Shown here one piece after another: positions 43,333 through 55,110 of a stretch of 64,000 nt of DNA. The first letter of the stretch is position 1. Each line of letters opens with the position of its first letter. The stretch comes from Endomychus coccineus (taxonomy: Eukaryota > Arthropoda > Insecta > Coleoptera > Endomychidae), in the NCBI GenBank assembly GCA_958510875.1, contig OY294068.1, positions 82,921,116-82,985,115 of the forward strand, given 5' to 3'. The translations under genes and the position numbers were made by a program. The notes below the pieces were generated by a model. The model saw only the letters and a program-made list of their open reading frames with translations. It had not been told where the DNA came from and ran no database searches.

Positions 43333-45708
43333 TAGTCCAAGCAATAGACAGAAGTGCGTGCAGAAATTAATACCTGAAAAAAAAATATGAGCGTATAGGA
43401 AATCAAATTTAAAGGTGAGTTTCTGTTTCATGCAACTCGATCCGGAATGGCAAACATAACCTGCAAAAAGCGGTTTTTCAAATAAGTAAGAAACTATAGC
43501 TCGGATCAAAAAAAGTTAGGTGAGAAAGTTGTAGGAATCAAATAGATCTATCGATTTTCTCATAATTATCGATATCTTCCATACTTCTCGAGTTATATTG
43601 GAAAAACCGTTAAAAATCGTGATATCGATAACTATTATGTTTCCATAATTGTTATTTGCTGTGCGCTTAGCCCATGTCAAGCTTGAAAAGTAGTTTTCTT
43701 TTTAATTCAAAATATTGATAATTTTTCGAAATATATCGATTTTTCGAAAAAAGGGCGCCCTTATAAATTGACTAGATCTTCTTAGCGGATCGTGCTAGAG
43801 TAACGATTCCGGGCTTATTTCCTTCATGAAGAGCGGTGCTATAATGTTATTGAAGAAATTTTTTGAATTTTGAGAATAAAAAAATGACTTTGAAGAAACT
43901 GCACCCTTTTTGAACATGTTTTTTTGGAATAAGTTCTATAATTTTCATTTTAGGAACATTTCTTTGACGGAAATCGATTCCTTAAATTTTTTCACGAACT
44001 ACCAAAAAAATGTTTCATCTACGATCTTCTGGACCAGAGATAATTTTTTTATTTCAAAAAAATCTGTAAGACGCGATAAACGTTTTACAGAAGTGTACGT
44101 TATGGATGTTAATAATAAATACCTACATTTTCAATAAAAAAATACAAGGATATGTTTCATTTATAAATTAATGGTAAGGTATTAGAAAATGAGTAACAAA
44201 GTGAAGCGTACGCCGCTGTCGGAGCGTGCGACGGAGTGGGAAACTGATTTCGTGCGTTCAAAGTGGCTTGTGCTTGTAAAATCTCGTTATGCTTGTTGTG
44301 CGACAGTTGTGAAAACTAATATAAGACTGCTGTATATCGCTACTTTGATTGTAAGAATTTTATAAATATTTTATAATAATTTTGTAGATAAATGAAATTT
44401 AAAACTTATCTTAATATGTTGTATTTATTTAATTTTGTATGATAAAAAATTATTTACTGAAATAATTAAATAATTGGTAGAGAGATCCGCAAGCATAACG
44501 TCCGTAAGATTCACTAAGCAAAATATTTGAGGTAGCTATTACAAGGAAAATACTGTTTCGATGATAAATAATAATTTAAATAACGTAAAAGTAAAACAAA
44601 TTAGAAATGTGAAAAATACTAATTTCGGGTCTATTTTGCTTCTAAGGCGAAAATATATAGGATATTCGTGTTTATCTCGATATTTGTACGTGATGTAAAA
44701 GCCGAAATATTGAAGTTTTTGCAAGCATAAGCCACTTTGAACGCACGAAATCAGTTTCCGTCACTTCGCCGCACGCTCCGGCTGCCGCGTACGCTCCACT
44801 TTGTACTCAATTTCAGATGCTATGAATCGATAAAACATATCCTAGTATTTTTTTATTGAAAATGTAGGTATTGAACATTAGCATTCATAAAGCACACTCC
44901 TGTAAAATGTTTATTGCGTCTTACATGTTTTTGTGAAATAAAAAAATTATCTCTGGTCCAGAAGGTTGTAGATCAAAAATGTTTTTGGTAATTCGTGAAA
45001 AAATGTCAGTAATCGATTTCCGTCAAAGACATTTCCCTAAAATAAAAAATTGTAAAACTTATCTGAAAGAAACATGTTCAAGAAAGGTGCAATTTTTCAA
45101 AATCATGTTTCCATCTCAAATTCCAAAAAACTGCTATACTCCTTTGATAACATTATAGCACAACTCTTCAAGAAGAAAATAAGCCAGGAATCGTTACTCT
45201 CGGACTATCCGCTGAGAATATAATAGTCAATTTATGAGAGCCCCTTTTTTCCGAAAAATCGATATATCTCCAAAAACTATTACTATTTTCAATTAAAAAA
45301 AATCTCTTCTTGAACTTGCCATGGACTATACATACAGCTAATAGCAAGTATGGAAACGTAATAGTTAACGATTTCTCGATACCCCGATTTTTAACGGTTT
45401 CTTCAATATAACTCGAAAAGTATGAAAGATAATTATCGATAATTATCAGGGGAGCAAATCGATAGATCCATTTGATACCTACAATTTTCTCATTTAATTT
45501 CTCTCGATCCAAGCTATAGTTTTTTACTCATTTAGGAAAAACCGCTTTTTGCAACTTTGCCAATTTTTAAGATTATGTTTGCCACTTCGGATCGAGTTGC
45601 ATGAAACAGAAACTCACCTTTAAATCTAATTTCCTATACGCTCATATTTTTTTCCAGGTAATAATTTCTGCATATTTAACATTGGGCCGTCGTCTATTGC
45701 TTGGACTA
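43333..45708. mobile_element. Foldback DNA transposon, copy 2
   Basis: Ends TAGTCCAAGCAATAGAC (43,333) and GTCTATTGCTTGGACTA (to 45,708) are exact inverted repeats, flanked by TTA at 43,330-43,332 and 45,709-45,711. The arms of about 1.1 kb are inverted throughout, sharing TTAATACCTG-type, ATTTAAAGGTGAGTTTCTG, AAAACCGCTTTTTGCA, CGATCTTCTGGACCAGAG and an inner GC-rich block near 44,205-44,275 and 44,730-44,805 with GATTTCGTGCGTTCAAAGTG. Only about 450 bp in the centre is unpaired. A short frame in each arm (also present at 63,589-63,810) has no recognised function. Confidence 0.88.
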
Positions 45709-45834
45709 TTATCCTAGTGAGCACATTTGAAACACCTACCCATCTTCCAAATTGTTTTATATAATACTCGAATGACAGCAAAATTACATAGTTGATCCGA
45801 AAATTTGAATGACTCACGCAATTTATGATTTCAG

Positions 45835-45992
45835 GAATATACGCTAATGACCTGGCAAGCCCACTGACTCTTATTTATTGCTTTTCCGAATGGATTACCA
45901 ACAATCGCCATCTAGCAGAGCTCCTTATTTTGTTCGATTACCATTTCATACCATTGGTAAATCCTGAAGGATATCGATTTGCATTTGAAAAG
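45835..45992 (+). CDS. M14 zinc-carboxypeptidase exon with altered zinc-site residues
   Basis: A phase-1 acceptor (TTATGATTTCAG) and a GTAAAT donor bound a 158-bp open exon. It encodes GIYANDLASPLTLIYCFSEW, then HLAELLILFDYHFIPLVNPE and GYRFAFEK. This aligns with the metallocarboxypeptidase M14 region GIHAREWISP...L...YD-x-x-x-(V)P-(V)LNPDGY. In the active family the His and Glu of HxRE bind the catalytic zinc. Here they are Tyr and Asp (YAND), so peptidase activity is not expected. LVNPEGY keeps the substrate-pocket loop. The next exon at 48,077 appears decayed, so this is either a pseudogene or a pseudo-enzyme. No upstream exon was found. A foldback element lies 126 bp before it. Confidence 0.7.
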
Positions 45993-46386
45993 GTAAATAT
46001 TGATTTGAAATAACATATGACAATACCAAGAAATGTAAATTGTCAAGAAATCATATATTTCTCCCCCTCACAATCTTTTGAATTTTTGGGATTTAATGTG
46101 GTGAAGGAAATTGGCAAAATGATAATTAATAGTTTTCATGAAATTAATTTCTCGTCTCTGTCACAACCTCATGTGTTTTGGAAGAAGTTAAACTGATAAG
46201 GTGGTAAGATCCTTCTAGTCTATAGGAATATATATCACAATCACGTTCTTCATTGAGGGATTTGTCTTATATAATGATTTGTGCAGATCGAATGACTATT
46301 ATAGTTAGGCCTTCGAAAAGTGTTTTGCTGCAGGGTAGAGAAAAAATCATCGATGTCTTGAATTTTTGAATTCGAATGTCCCTATA

Positions 46387-48038
46387 GTGGCGGAACTTCA
46401 ATTTTTTGGCCCCCCCGCAAAATATTATTCGGGCCCCTACTACAAAAGAAACACAAATTTTTATAGATATTTTTATTTTATTAAAAAATAATAAAATTGC
46501 ATTATTAACAATTAAAAATTAACAAAAGAAAATATATTTAAAATTTAAAATCCTTCCTCCTGGATTTCAAATTTGCAAAATCTCTAATCACATCTTTTAT
46601 TTCCATATTTTTGGCCGTTTTCGCTTCGATTCCTAATATAGAGAGATTATGCAAACGTTGTTGGCCTGTTGAGTTGCGTAAATAATTTTTTATTATCTTA
46701 AGTTTTGAAAATGTTCTTTCCGCCGTTGCCACGGTGACGGGTATTGTAAGAAACAATAACAATGCGGTAATTACATGTGTAAAACTTGAAGATATTGTAG
46801 CATATTTTATCAGTAATAACTGATTTCCTCTCTAAGCATAGCGGTTATCATTATCAATTGTGTTGGAAAATCTGTAGGTAGATCATCTTTATATTTTAAT
46901 TGAAGCGCTTCAGCAGATTTTAAAATTTCAGGTTCTTCCATTTCTGCTAATTTTGTAGGTACCATGAAAGCAAATAAATTTGAAACTTCATGCATCCCTT
47001 TAAACCTGTTGTCTACTTGGTTTATAACCACATCTAAAACTTTAATAAATACATTGACTCGAAAATCATCGTCATTACCAAAACGGTGATCATTCGATAA
47101 TTCATCAAAATGTTTTTTCACAAATGTTTGTCTCTTCCATGAAAAAGTTGGGTTAATTTTCCATTTCCCTGCCTCGAATTGAATTGCCTCGTCTTTTGCC
47201 GAATAATACATATTTCTGTATTTCAAGATGAAAGAGTGCAGCAATTCCACGGAAATCACAAACTAAGGAAATAAATAAAAAGAGCACTTAATATTTGAAT
47301 TAAAAAATAAAGCTGAAAATATAACTTACCTACTTTCACAGTTCACACTTAATATTTATTTAATATTTCGTAACGAATTCGAGTTGAATGCAAATTTCAA
47401 ACTTACCCACACACACATTCACAAGATATAGGTATCTCAAAATTAACAAACTTAAAATCTAATAGAAAAGTAGAAGAGGGGGGAGTTTACAAATTGGTAG
47501 GTTTTTATTGGTGACAGGAAGGAAGTGGTGGAAAACATGCTATTACTGAGGAATGTGTAAGAAGAAAGGTTCAAATGGAAAAACCCGAATTGTCGATGCG
47601 CTAAGAAATGGTCATAAATAACATCTGGAGAGGTATCATAAATAATAAATATTTGGGTTTGTATAGTTCTGAAAACATGAAACAAATGAACGTACCTACC
47701 GGAGGGGTCGAGACGGTTGTAAAATTGGGAAGTACATATGTACATACATAATTAAATAATATAAAATAATATATAGTGGCGTTAATTAGCGACGTAACAC
47801 TGTCACTGATCAACCTACCCAAACAATTTTCGACAAGTGCTCTGAAGAGTGTCAGAGAGGGGCCTTTGTTTTGTATTAGAATTGTTTGTTTTTTTTTTGC
47901 GCTTGCTGGTAAAGTCGGTTATCAGTTTCGAGAATGTTTCACTCTTTTCATGATGCATTTGGTCCGGGCCGCCGGGGCCCCCTATAGCTCTGGGCCCCCC
48001 CGCGTTGCGGGGTCCCGCGCATTGTAGTTCCGCCATTG
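46387..48038. mobile_element. hAT-type transposon in the carboxypeptidase intron
   Basis: The left end GTGGCGGAACTTCAA and the right end TAGTTCCGCCATTG are inverted repeats. CCCTATA is present directly outside both (46,380-46,386 and 48,039-48,045), consistent with the 8-bp duplication of hAT elements after a small change at one edge. The right terminal 100 bp is very GC-rich (GGGCCGCCGGGGCCCCC). The interior carries the C-terminal half of a hAT transposase on the minus strand; the N-terminal half is absent. Confidence 0.75.
46538..47259 (-). pseudogene. hAT transposase, C-terminal region with dimerisation domain
   Basis: The frame 46,810-47,259 has YYSAKDEAIQFEAGKW, RQTFVKKHFDELSNDHRF, NVFIKVLDVVINQVDNRFKG and LPTDFPTQLIMI, as in ZMYM1-like hAT transposases. 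After a stop and frame change, 46,538-46,762 (with the preceding ALLLFLTIP) gives TIPVTVATAERTFSKLKIIK, NYLRNSTGQQRLHNLSILGI, the hAT C-terminal dimerisation signature. The N-terminal BED/TTF zinc finger and the first catalytic Asp are missing, so the copy is non-autonomous. Confidence 0.85.
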
Positions 48039-48076
48039 CCCTATAACTTCATACTTTATCACATTTGCAATTTCAG

Positions 48077-48170
48077 TCTCCAAAATTCACTATGGAAAGC
48101 ATATGCCGTTCGAGTAGTCTTTAGACATAACTTGTCGGAGTCAAACAGTTGCAAGCACTTTCACTAATCA
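48077..48170 (+). pseudogene. Decayed next exon of the M14 carboxypeptidase
   Basis: After the acceptor CATTTGCAATTTCAG, the blocks NSLWK in one frame and CRSSS...VGV in another fall in the order expected for the M14 segment after NPDGY (RLWRK-x-RS...C-x-GVDLNRNF). Stops occur within about 15 codons. Its position after the hAT element, directly downstream of the exon at 45,835, supports the identification, but the resemblance is weak. Confidence 0.35.
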
Positions 48171-48199
48171 ATTCGTAAGATACTTCTACCAGGTTCCTC

Positions 48200-48830
48200 A
48201 TTCAGCTTCTGTCAACTTCTCATCGCACTCTGCCTTTGCATTCGCAAGGCATTTTAGTCGCCTGCGTCTTTATCCTCATTGAATAGTCTAGTTACCAGAT
48301 CAATCATTTCGATCTTAACATTTTACCAGTAAACTCCCTGTTTAATTCTACAGTCTCCCTGGAGTCTATTATAGTACAATTCTTCTTCTTCTGTCTTGAG
48401 GTGAGTTATTTGTATGAGCTTCTGTTTTATTGAGCGAGAAGAGCTTCATAGTCCGTTGTTGCGCAAATGTTTATCGTAGTACAGGATTGCTTTCCCTGTA
48501 TGGGTTGTATTTTTTTCTCATTCCCCTTCATTTTATTTCCGGTTTCAGATTACTTCTGTTTATTTTATGGAATATTCCGAGTTTTATAGCAGTTATTCTC
48601 TGCCAGTTCTTGACAGCTTTGAGGTGTTTATAACTAAGTTTACTCATGTATTGAAGCCTTCAGCTAATTTGTAACTACATACTTGAATAACTGACATAAT
48701 AAGTACGCCCCCTTTTCGAAGAGGTTGATCGAAGTTTTTTCCCAACGGAAATTTTGGTAGCGAGTATGTCTGTCAAGAAACTTGGTGGGGAAGGCACCTA
48801 GGGCATGCGATAGGTATGAGCGTATCCTAC
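48200..48830. other. AT-rich interval without a recognised gene
   Basis: Short frames only (48,430-48,633), hydrophobic but with no family signature. Confidence 0.25.
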
Positions 48831-49490
48831 ATACAGGGTGTTTCTAAGCTCAGGAGATTCATCGGATGATTTTAAGAAAAAAGGAGATACAGCTCTCTAA
48901 TGAGTGGACCCTCAAGATGACTTTTGTAAATATCTTCAAGATAAAATCATTAAATTCCAAATGATGAATAAGTATTCCTTAACTTTGTCTGCAAACAGAA
49001 ATATTAATTCATATCAGAAACTAGACTAAGGGGGGAGTAATATAGTATCATCTTGATTTTTTGTCTCCTGACATTTTTTTGTACTTCAGACGGAGTTGCG
49101 ATAAAATTGATTCATTTGACCAAGTGCAATTTCATGATTATAATATTAATATGATAATAACTTTTAATTTATCATTGAACAGCATTAAAATCGTAGCATA
49201 AATAATAATCATCTCTTAATAATAAATAAATAAGCAACCCAAAATGTTAGAACATTGTACGGGCCAAGCGATCTTCGTTAGCTATCAAATTTGACTTTTT
49301 TCGCAGAAAGTGGTATTTCTGAATCGAATTGGTAGAAAATGTATCCAAAAAAGATGTTTCTACTGAAATTTTGTGTACGTGTGCTAATTTTGAAAAGTCT
49401 AGAATCAAGTTGCAATTTTTAATATTTTTACACAAATCCAATGTTCATTCAACTAGTAAACATTTATTTGTGTAACACTAACCGTCACAT

Positions 49491-50837
49491 TAGTCGAGGA
49501 AATATAGCCGTAAAAAGGCCAAATGATCGAATTTTTTACTGGCAACCTGTATCGAGATGCGGTTTTCGCCATTTGCTTCAGAAACACAATAGAAAAAAAT
49601 GTTACATATTTGTTTTACCAGGAAAAGCTTGGCTGCATTTGTGCATACAAAAAATGCATCTAAATCATGCAATTTGCTGATCTGTGTAAATATTATATTG
49701 TCGCTCATCAAATATTGATCAAAATTGGCCAGAATTTTTTACTCAGGGGTTTTTGGGGTCGCTGATTACGAATTTGATGTTTTCATAATGCCAAGCTGCA
49801 CCCTGGGGCATATTTCAGGGGCTTGGGGTGGGGGATTTGCAAAAAAGCGGAAATCCTCAAATTTTCTCAATCATTCGGTATTTTATGGCAATTTTGGGAT
49901 TTTTAAACACAAACTAGATGATGTTCGTTAACTCAAGTGCCCGGGGCAATGTGAGGCAATGTGGGGCACTTGGGACTATTATCGAATTTCAACCATCAAA
50001 CCTAAAAACCTTGTTCTCTGGGGTAACGAAGTTTTGATGTTTGACAGTTGAAATTGATTAACTGCCCCAGATGCCTCACGTTACCCCAGAGGACACTCTG
50101 CACCAGGAGCGTCTGAGCTGAAAATGAACCTTGAATTCGTGTTGAGCGACCACAAAAACCCATGGGTAACGAAGTTTTGATGTTCGACAGTTGAAATTCG
50201 TTTACTGCCCCATATGCCCCACGTTGCCCCAGAGGACACTCTGCCCCAGGAGCGTCTTAGCTGAAAATGCACCTTGAATTCGTGTTGAGCGACCACAAAA
50301 ACCCCCAGAGAACAAGGTTGTTAGGTTTGATGATTGAAATTCGATAATAGTCCCAAGTGCCCCACATTGCCCCACATTGCCCCACTTAGCCCCGGGCACT
50401 TGAGTTAACGAACATCATTTAGTTTGTGTTTAAAAATCCCAAAATTGCCATAAAATACCGAATGATTGAGAAAATTTGAGGATTTCCGCTTTATATTGTA
50501 AATCCCCCACCCCAAGCCCCTGAAGTCTGCCCCAGGGTGCAGCTTGGCATTATGAAAACAACAAATTCGTAATCAGCGACCCCAAAAACCTCCGAGTAAC
50601 AAATTCGGGCCAATTTTGATCAATATTTGATGAGCGACAATATAATATTTACACAGATCAGCAAATTGCATGATTTAGATGCATTTTTTGTAAGCACAAA
50701 TGCAGCCAAGCTTCTCCTGGTAAAACAAATATGTAACATTTTTTTCTATTGTGTTTCTGAAGCAAATGGCGAAAACCGCATCTCGATACAGGTTGCCAGT
50801 AAAAAATTCGATCATTTTGGCTATAATTCCTCGACTA
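49491..50837. mobile_element. Foldback DNA transposon, copy 4
   Basis: Ends TAGTCGAGGAAATATAGCC (49,491) and GGCTATAATTCCTCGACTA (to 50,837) are near-perfect inverted repeats, flanked by CAT at 49,488-49,490 and 50,838-50,840. The arms pair almost along their full length (for example AAAAAATGTTACATATTTG, GGTGCAGCTTGGCATTATG and their complements). The centre holds short repeats rich in GCCCCA with GAATTCGTGTTGAGCGACCA at about 50,126 and 50,278. The motif GGGTCGCTGATTACGAATTT near 49,758 and its complement near 50,572 resemble the motif of copy 1. Confidence 0.88.
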
Positions 50838-51119
50838 CATGTCAGTTCCGTGATGAATATTTTATTTACTTTCCATATTAAAAAAAATTAAAATTGCAAC
50901 CATAAAAAATGTTGTCGGTCTTCGGAAAAGACACGATAATTTAATCTTATGAAATATAAAATGTATGTAAGATATAGAGAAACTATTCAAATAAGGCATA
51001 GTTTTGATTAAACTTTAACTTTCGCACCTCTTCTAAAAACATTAAATCTTGTAATCAGTAAATTGTTAAGACAGCAAGTTGAACATGGTGAATAAATGAT
51101 AAATAAATAATACAAAGAA

Positions 51120-52302
51120 AATCGCTGCAATTCTTGATGTGAAATATAAATCAAGCAAACTGCATCAGCAGTTGTACGTTTACCACATTCAAAGAGTTCA
51201 AGCTTTTCTGTATTAAGACTGCTCGCTCAAAATTTTACCACTGGATTTTGCACAAAATTGAAGAGGACGTTGAGTCTACCGCTGAAATATTGTCCACCGC
51301 CGAAGCTTCTGTTTCTGGAGATGCTTTAATGAACTTCCATAATAATCACGTTCGATGTGAACAAAAATCCTTCATGCCATAATGAAATCTCGATTCCAAC
51401 ATCAGATTTCTGTAAGTGTATGGGTGGGTATTATTGGTAATTATCTTGTTGGGCCTCACTCTGTACCAAGAACTTCAACCACTGCCTCTTACAGACATTT
51501 TCTTGGAAGTATTTTATACTCGAACTACTTGACTATCTTCTATTTTTTTTTGCGTAGAGGAGGAGAAATCTTGCATAGACGCCTAGGGTGCCCGTGACCC
51601 CGGGTGTGCCGGATTCCTACCGACTAAAACCCCTCCTCCGTGAGGTGGGTTCTCCATCCTAAGGGGAGCCCCACTGCACTGCGGTCATTATAGTCCTATT
51701 GTGCCCTCACATGTTTCTACCTCCTCATCAGTACGGTGTATTCTATGCATTTCAGTAGCCTGATATAGGGGATACTTCTGATTTCCTCGGGTGTAGTCTT
51801 ATCGTCTCCGAAGTATGACCAACCATGTATGCCGTGCACTGACACAGCAAATGCATAGGTGTCTCATCTTCCACGCTGCAACCCCTGCAAGTGGGCTGAT
51901 CTATCAGTCCCATCGTGCAGAGGTGTATCTTCTATATGCGCTAAGAGGAAAAATGTGGCGTATGCACTATGAGACTTCCCAACATTTACCTCCTTGTGAA
52001 TTTTTGAATGAAAGATTGGGTGATAATGTGATTGGGCGAGGCGTTGTTCTAGAACCAAGTCAACCCTGGCCACCCAGATCACCAGATATGAATCTATTGA
52101 TTTTGGTTTGAGGACATCTCGAGACATTTGTTCAAAAAATTGTATTGGATCTTGAGAGCACTTATTTCAACGAATTATAGCTGATTGTGATGCGATAAGA
52201 GCTACTCTTGCCATTTTTGCACGTGTTTGAGATTTAATTTCTAGAAAGATTAGAGGAGCACGTATTATGACTGAAATTGCCGTTTTGAATAGTTATTAAT
52301 AA
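51120..52302 (+). pseudogene. Mariner-like transposase, interrupted and frameshifted
   Basis: Blocks read in order over several frames: YHIQRVQA, FHNNH, then SRFQHQISVSVWVGIIGNYL and VGPHSVPRTSTTASYRHFLG. After the LINE insert come CEFLNERLGDNVIGRG, PWPPRSPDMN and a C-terminal IIADCDAIRATLAIFARV...ISRKIRGARI ending TAA. This is the VNVWAGI...LIGP and WPPRSPDMNP-D framework of insect mariner-like transposases. The third acidic residue is preserved in SPDMN and the rest is broken, so it is inactive. Confidence 0.7.
51542..51945 (-). pseudogene. R1/Loa/I-type LINE 3' fragment inserted in the transposase
   Basis: On the minus strand: HLCTMGLIDQPTCRGCSVED, ETPMHLLCQCTAYMVGH and a Ser/Arg-rich end. 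This is the C-x2-C-x4-E-x-ET-x-x-H-(L/I)LC-x-C motif that follows RNase H in R1/Loa/I-like LINEs. A T-run at 51,542-51,550 on the plus strand is the poly-A tail. The insert is less AT-rich than the surrounding mariner DNA and is 5' truncated. Confidence 0.65.
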
Positions 52303-52524
52303 ACCATACTAGGATTCCATTAAAAATTATAGTTTTGATATTATTTCAAGTATGTAATGTGATGAGTCTAAAGAGTATCGTGAAACTAAACTTGGTTATA
52401 TGAATCAATTTTGTAGCACATCAGTTTGGAATACAAAAAAATGCAAAGTGACAAAAAATCAAGCCAATACAATAGCGCTTATGATGGCCTAGGTTATTTG
52501 TGATATTATGCAAGGTGATATTTT

Positions 52525-54290
52525 TTGATCAATAACACCTCTGCCACTGGTGAGCTTCTAAAGCTGGTAATTCTTAGCCACTGACATATGAAATATGTAT
52601 GATGGTTCAGAATTATATGCTGTGTTTTCTTAATTTTTTGACATACTATAGCTCGACAAAAGCTGTTCCGAGACCCCAAGGATGTATAGCAAAACATCCT
52701 ATTTTTGTTCATTGGATACTGCCTCAAATTTTTGACCAATATGTGAATAATTAAGTTTCAGACCGCGCTTATACACCTAGGTATCTAAAAAAGGTTTCTT
52801 GAACCAATTTTATCTCTCTCAAGTTCAATGCTTGTTAATTGAAGTTTTGATGAATAAAAAAAAAATTTTAACGACGACAAAAACGTCAGTTTCACGTTCC
52901 TGATGCAAGATGTGCAGTATAAATTATTCATTCACAGCTTACCGTTCATATATTAACGGTCATTCTTATTACCAGAATGTCACCCCTTATTTAATTTAAA
53001 TTAGGCTAGGTACAGACATGTAATTTTCAGTTGCACAACAGTTTGACCTCGTGAGCGACTTCAGGGCTTTATATGTACAAAAAAAATTATGGCGGGGAAT
53101 AATAACATATAAGTCGTCAATAAATAAGCGTATAAAGTATATCAAAACTTTTGAGACAAATTAGTATCCACATTCATTATTTTTTTCCATAATTCCTTAC
53201 CAGTTACCATAGAGACAGACATCACGTCCGTGTCAATCTAACCTCACTCTCAAGTTCTTCAATATTATAATATTCTAATGATTCAAAAACTGGCTTGCTT
53301 ATTGATCATAATAATAACGTTACCTATATTTGATCATTGTAAGGCATCGGCTATAGGGCCTGGTTGAATAGGTTGATTTAAAGAAATAATCTGTAGATTA
53401 TCTATCGCCTCAAAATATCCATTGTAATTTCAAACTGCAACCATGATGGAAAAGTACTTTTCATATGTTATGAATAAGTACAATGTAGACAGAAAAATAT
53501 ACAGTTTACAGGCCAACTATTGTGATGTTACGTTTCATGAGGACAAAACTAACTTTACTAATAATAAGTGATTATTGAATTTCTATATATTTAGGATATG
53601 GTTCCGAATTTGAGTACGATCTCAATTGAATGCACCAGGAATAAGAAATATTATGCAGCCTTCATCATAAATTATAAAACTCAAGTAAAAAATATCAGTT
53701 ATAATTTTCGAGATTAAACAAAATACTAATTCATTTCTATTAAGCAACTCAACTCAGTCTTGATCATTACACTTTTACTATGAATTAATTTATTTCTATT
53801 ATTTGATTACATTTAGAAAAATTAATTTGAATACATACAATCAGAAGTTAACTGCATGATACTTGCCACTTTCGAGTGACACTAGTAGTGAAGAAAGTAT
53901 TATTATAATTTTCAAGCTGCGGCTAGCCTCACGGTACCGGTAGGTACTCAAACAAATCCCGGTAAAAACTGTAACGAAATACATGTGTATGTGTACAAAG
54001 AAGGAACATCAATGAATCAATAACATCTCAAATAGCTTACTAACCTAATATTGCAAAAAATATAAAAAAATTTAAGAAACTAGCATGTGAAAAATTTAAC
54101 AAAACTAACCTGTGATGACCTTGTTGCTTGCGTTTTTGGAAGTAAAAGTATATAAACCGGATCATTGCTTCAGCTAACAATACTGATGAAGGATCTACAT
54201 TGAATTGGGTTTGTGGAATAGCGGTTATACTATTAATGTCTACTGGTATTTATTCGGCTACCGGTACCGGAAGGCTAGATATTATCTAAT
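52525..54290. other. AT-rich interval without a recognised gene
   Basis: A GGTACCGGTAGG-like string at about 53,934 and its inverted form CTACCGGTACCGG at 54,258 may mark the ends of a small element, but no duplication could be seen. Otherwise nothing recognised. Confidence 0.25.
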
Positions 54291-54349
54291 TTTTATTATA
54301 ACAAGGCAATACTATAAGATGTCAATCTTATTCACATTCAGAAGTTCAA

Positions 54350-55110
54350 TCAACAACATTGATTATCACTTCCCCATTCCGAAAATGGATCAGCATCATT
54401 AATTATTGATGCTTCAAAGTCATGAATTTGTTTTTCGCGATCAAGCGAATTTTTGATAACATCATCAGTATGTCTAATACATTGATTGGAAGCTTTTTCC
54501 CAAATGTTCAACAGAGCTGTAAGGATTTTGTCCAATATGATTATTAAAATATGTTTTCGCTTTAGCCCATATTAACTCAATTTAAATTCACAATGATAGG
54601 GAGTTAGTCCCAAAACTTCAAGTCCATGTTGTCGAAACATCACATCAATTATATACACTTTAAGTTTTTTATGACATTCCGCGATTCCCAATGATTCAGG
54701 TTTGGTAATTCTTTCATCCATAACTTATATTATTATTTTTCAGACAATGAACACGGTGTGTTTTCACCGAAGCCTCTTCTGAATTTGGTATCAACTTCTC
54801 GTCTATGCAATCAATAGTCTTGGATTTCGTTGCAAATAACAAATTGACCTTTCCACAAATCCTTTGAAAGATTTCATTTTATTATATTTTGAATGAATTC
54901 AAGTTTCATCTACGAAAATAGCCCGCCTTGCAGTTTCAGAAATCGTCTTTGCAATGTAATTTCTCATGAATGAGCCCCTTATATTGTCTTTTTCAGTCAA
55001 AACCTTTCGGTTGTCATCCTTTTTCTGTACTTCAAACTAGGGTTATTCACTAAAGATGTTGAAGATGTTCTACCAATAACTACGATTCCCTTTTCTTATA
55101 ATTCAGACGT
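54350..55110 (-). pseudogene. DDE_3-type transposase relic
   Basis: Read on the minus strand: DNRKVLTEKDNIRGSFMRNY, ETARRAIFVDETN (first catalytic Asp, (Y/F)VDET), then ESLGIAECHKKL, GLEVLGLTPYHCEFKLS (the PPYHC-LNPIE region, with the Glu block lost), and KILTALLNIWEKASNQCIRH, TDDVIKNSLDREKQIHDF with an acidic C-terminus. This order is typical of an insect Tc1/mariner-related DDE_3 transposase. Stops and shifts separate the parts. Confidence 0.6.

Larger units (their letters stand above)
48834..52520 (+). mobile_element. Mariner-like element invaded by a foldback element and a LINE
   Basis: The left end CAGGGTGTTTCTAAGCTCAG after TA is a typical insect mariner-like terminus. The left subterminal block (about 49,048-49,125: CTTGATTTTTTGTC, CATTTTTTTGTA, AAAATTGATTCAT) is inverted relative to 52,400-52,475. 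The transposase lies between them on the plus strand. The exact right terminus was not found. A foldback element (49,491-50,837) lies in the left part and a LINE fragment inside the transposase. Confidence 0.6.

Noticed and set aside
43910..44137. Short frame in foldback copy 2, also seen at 63,589-63,810
   Set aside because: The repetition reflects the shared element arm. The peptide is Phe/Lys/Asn-rich with no motif and starts at no consistent signal.
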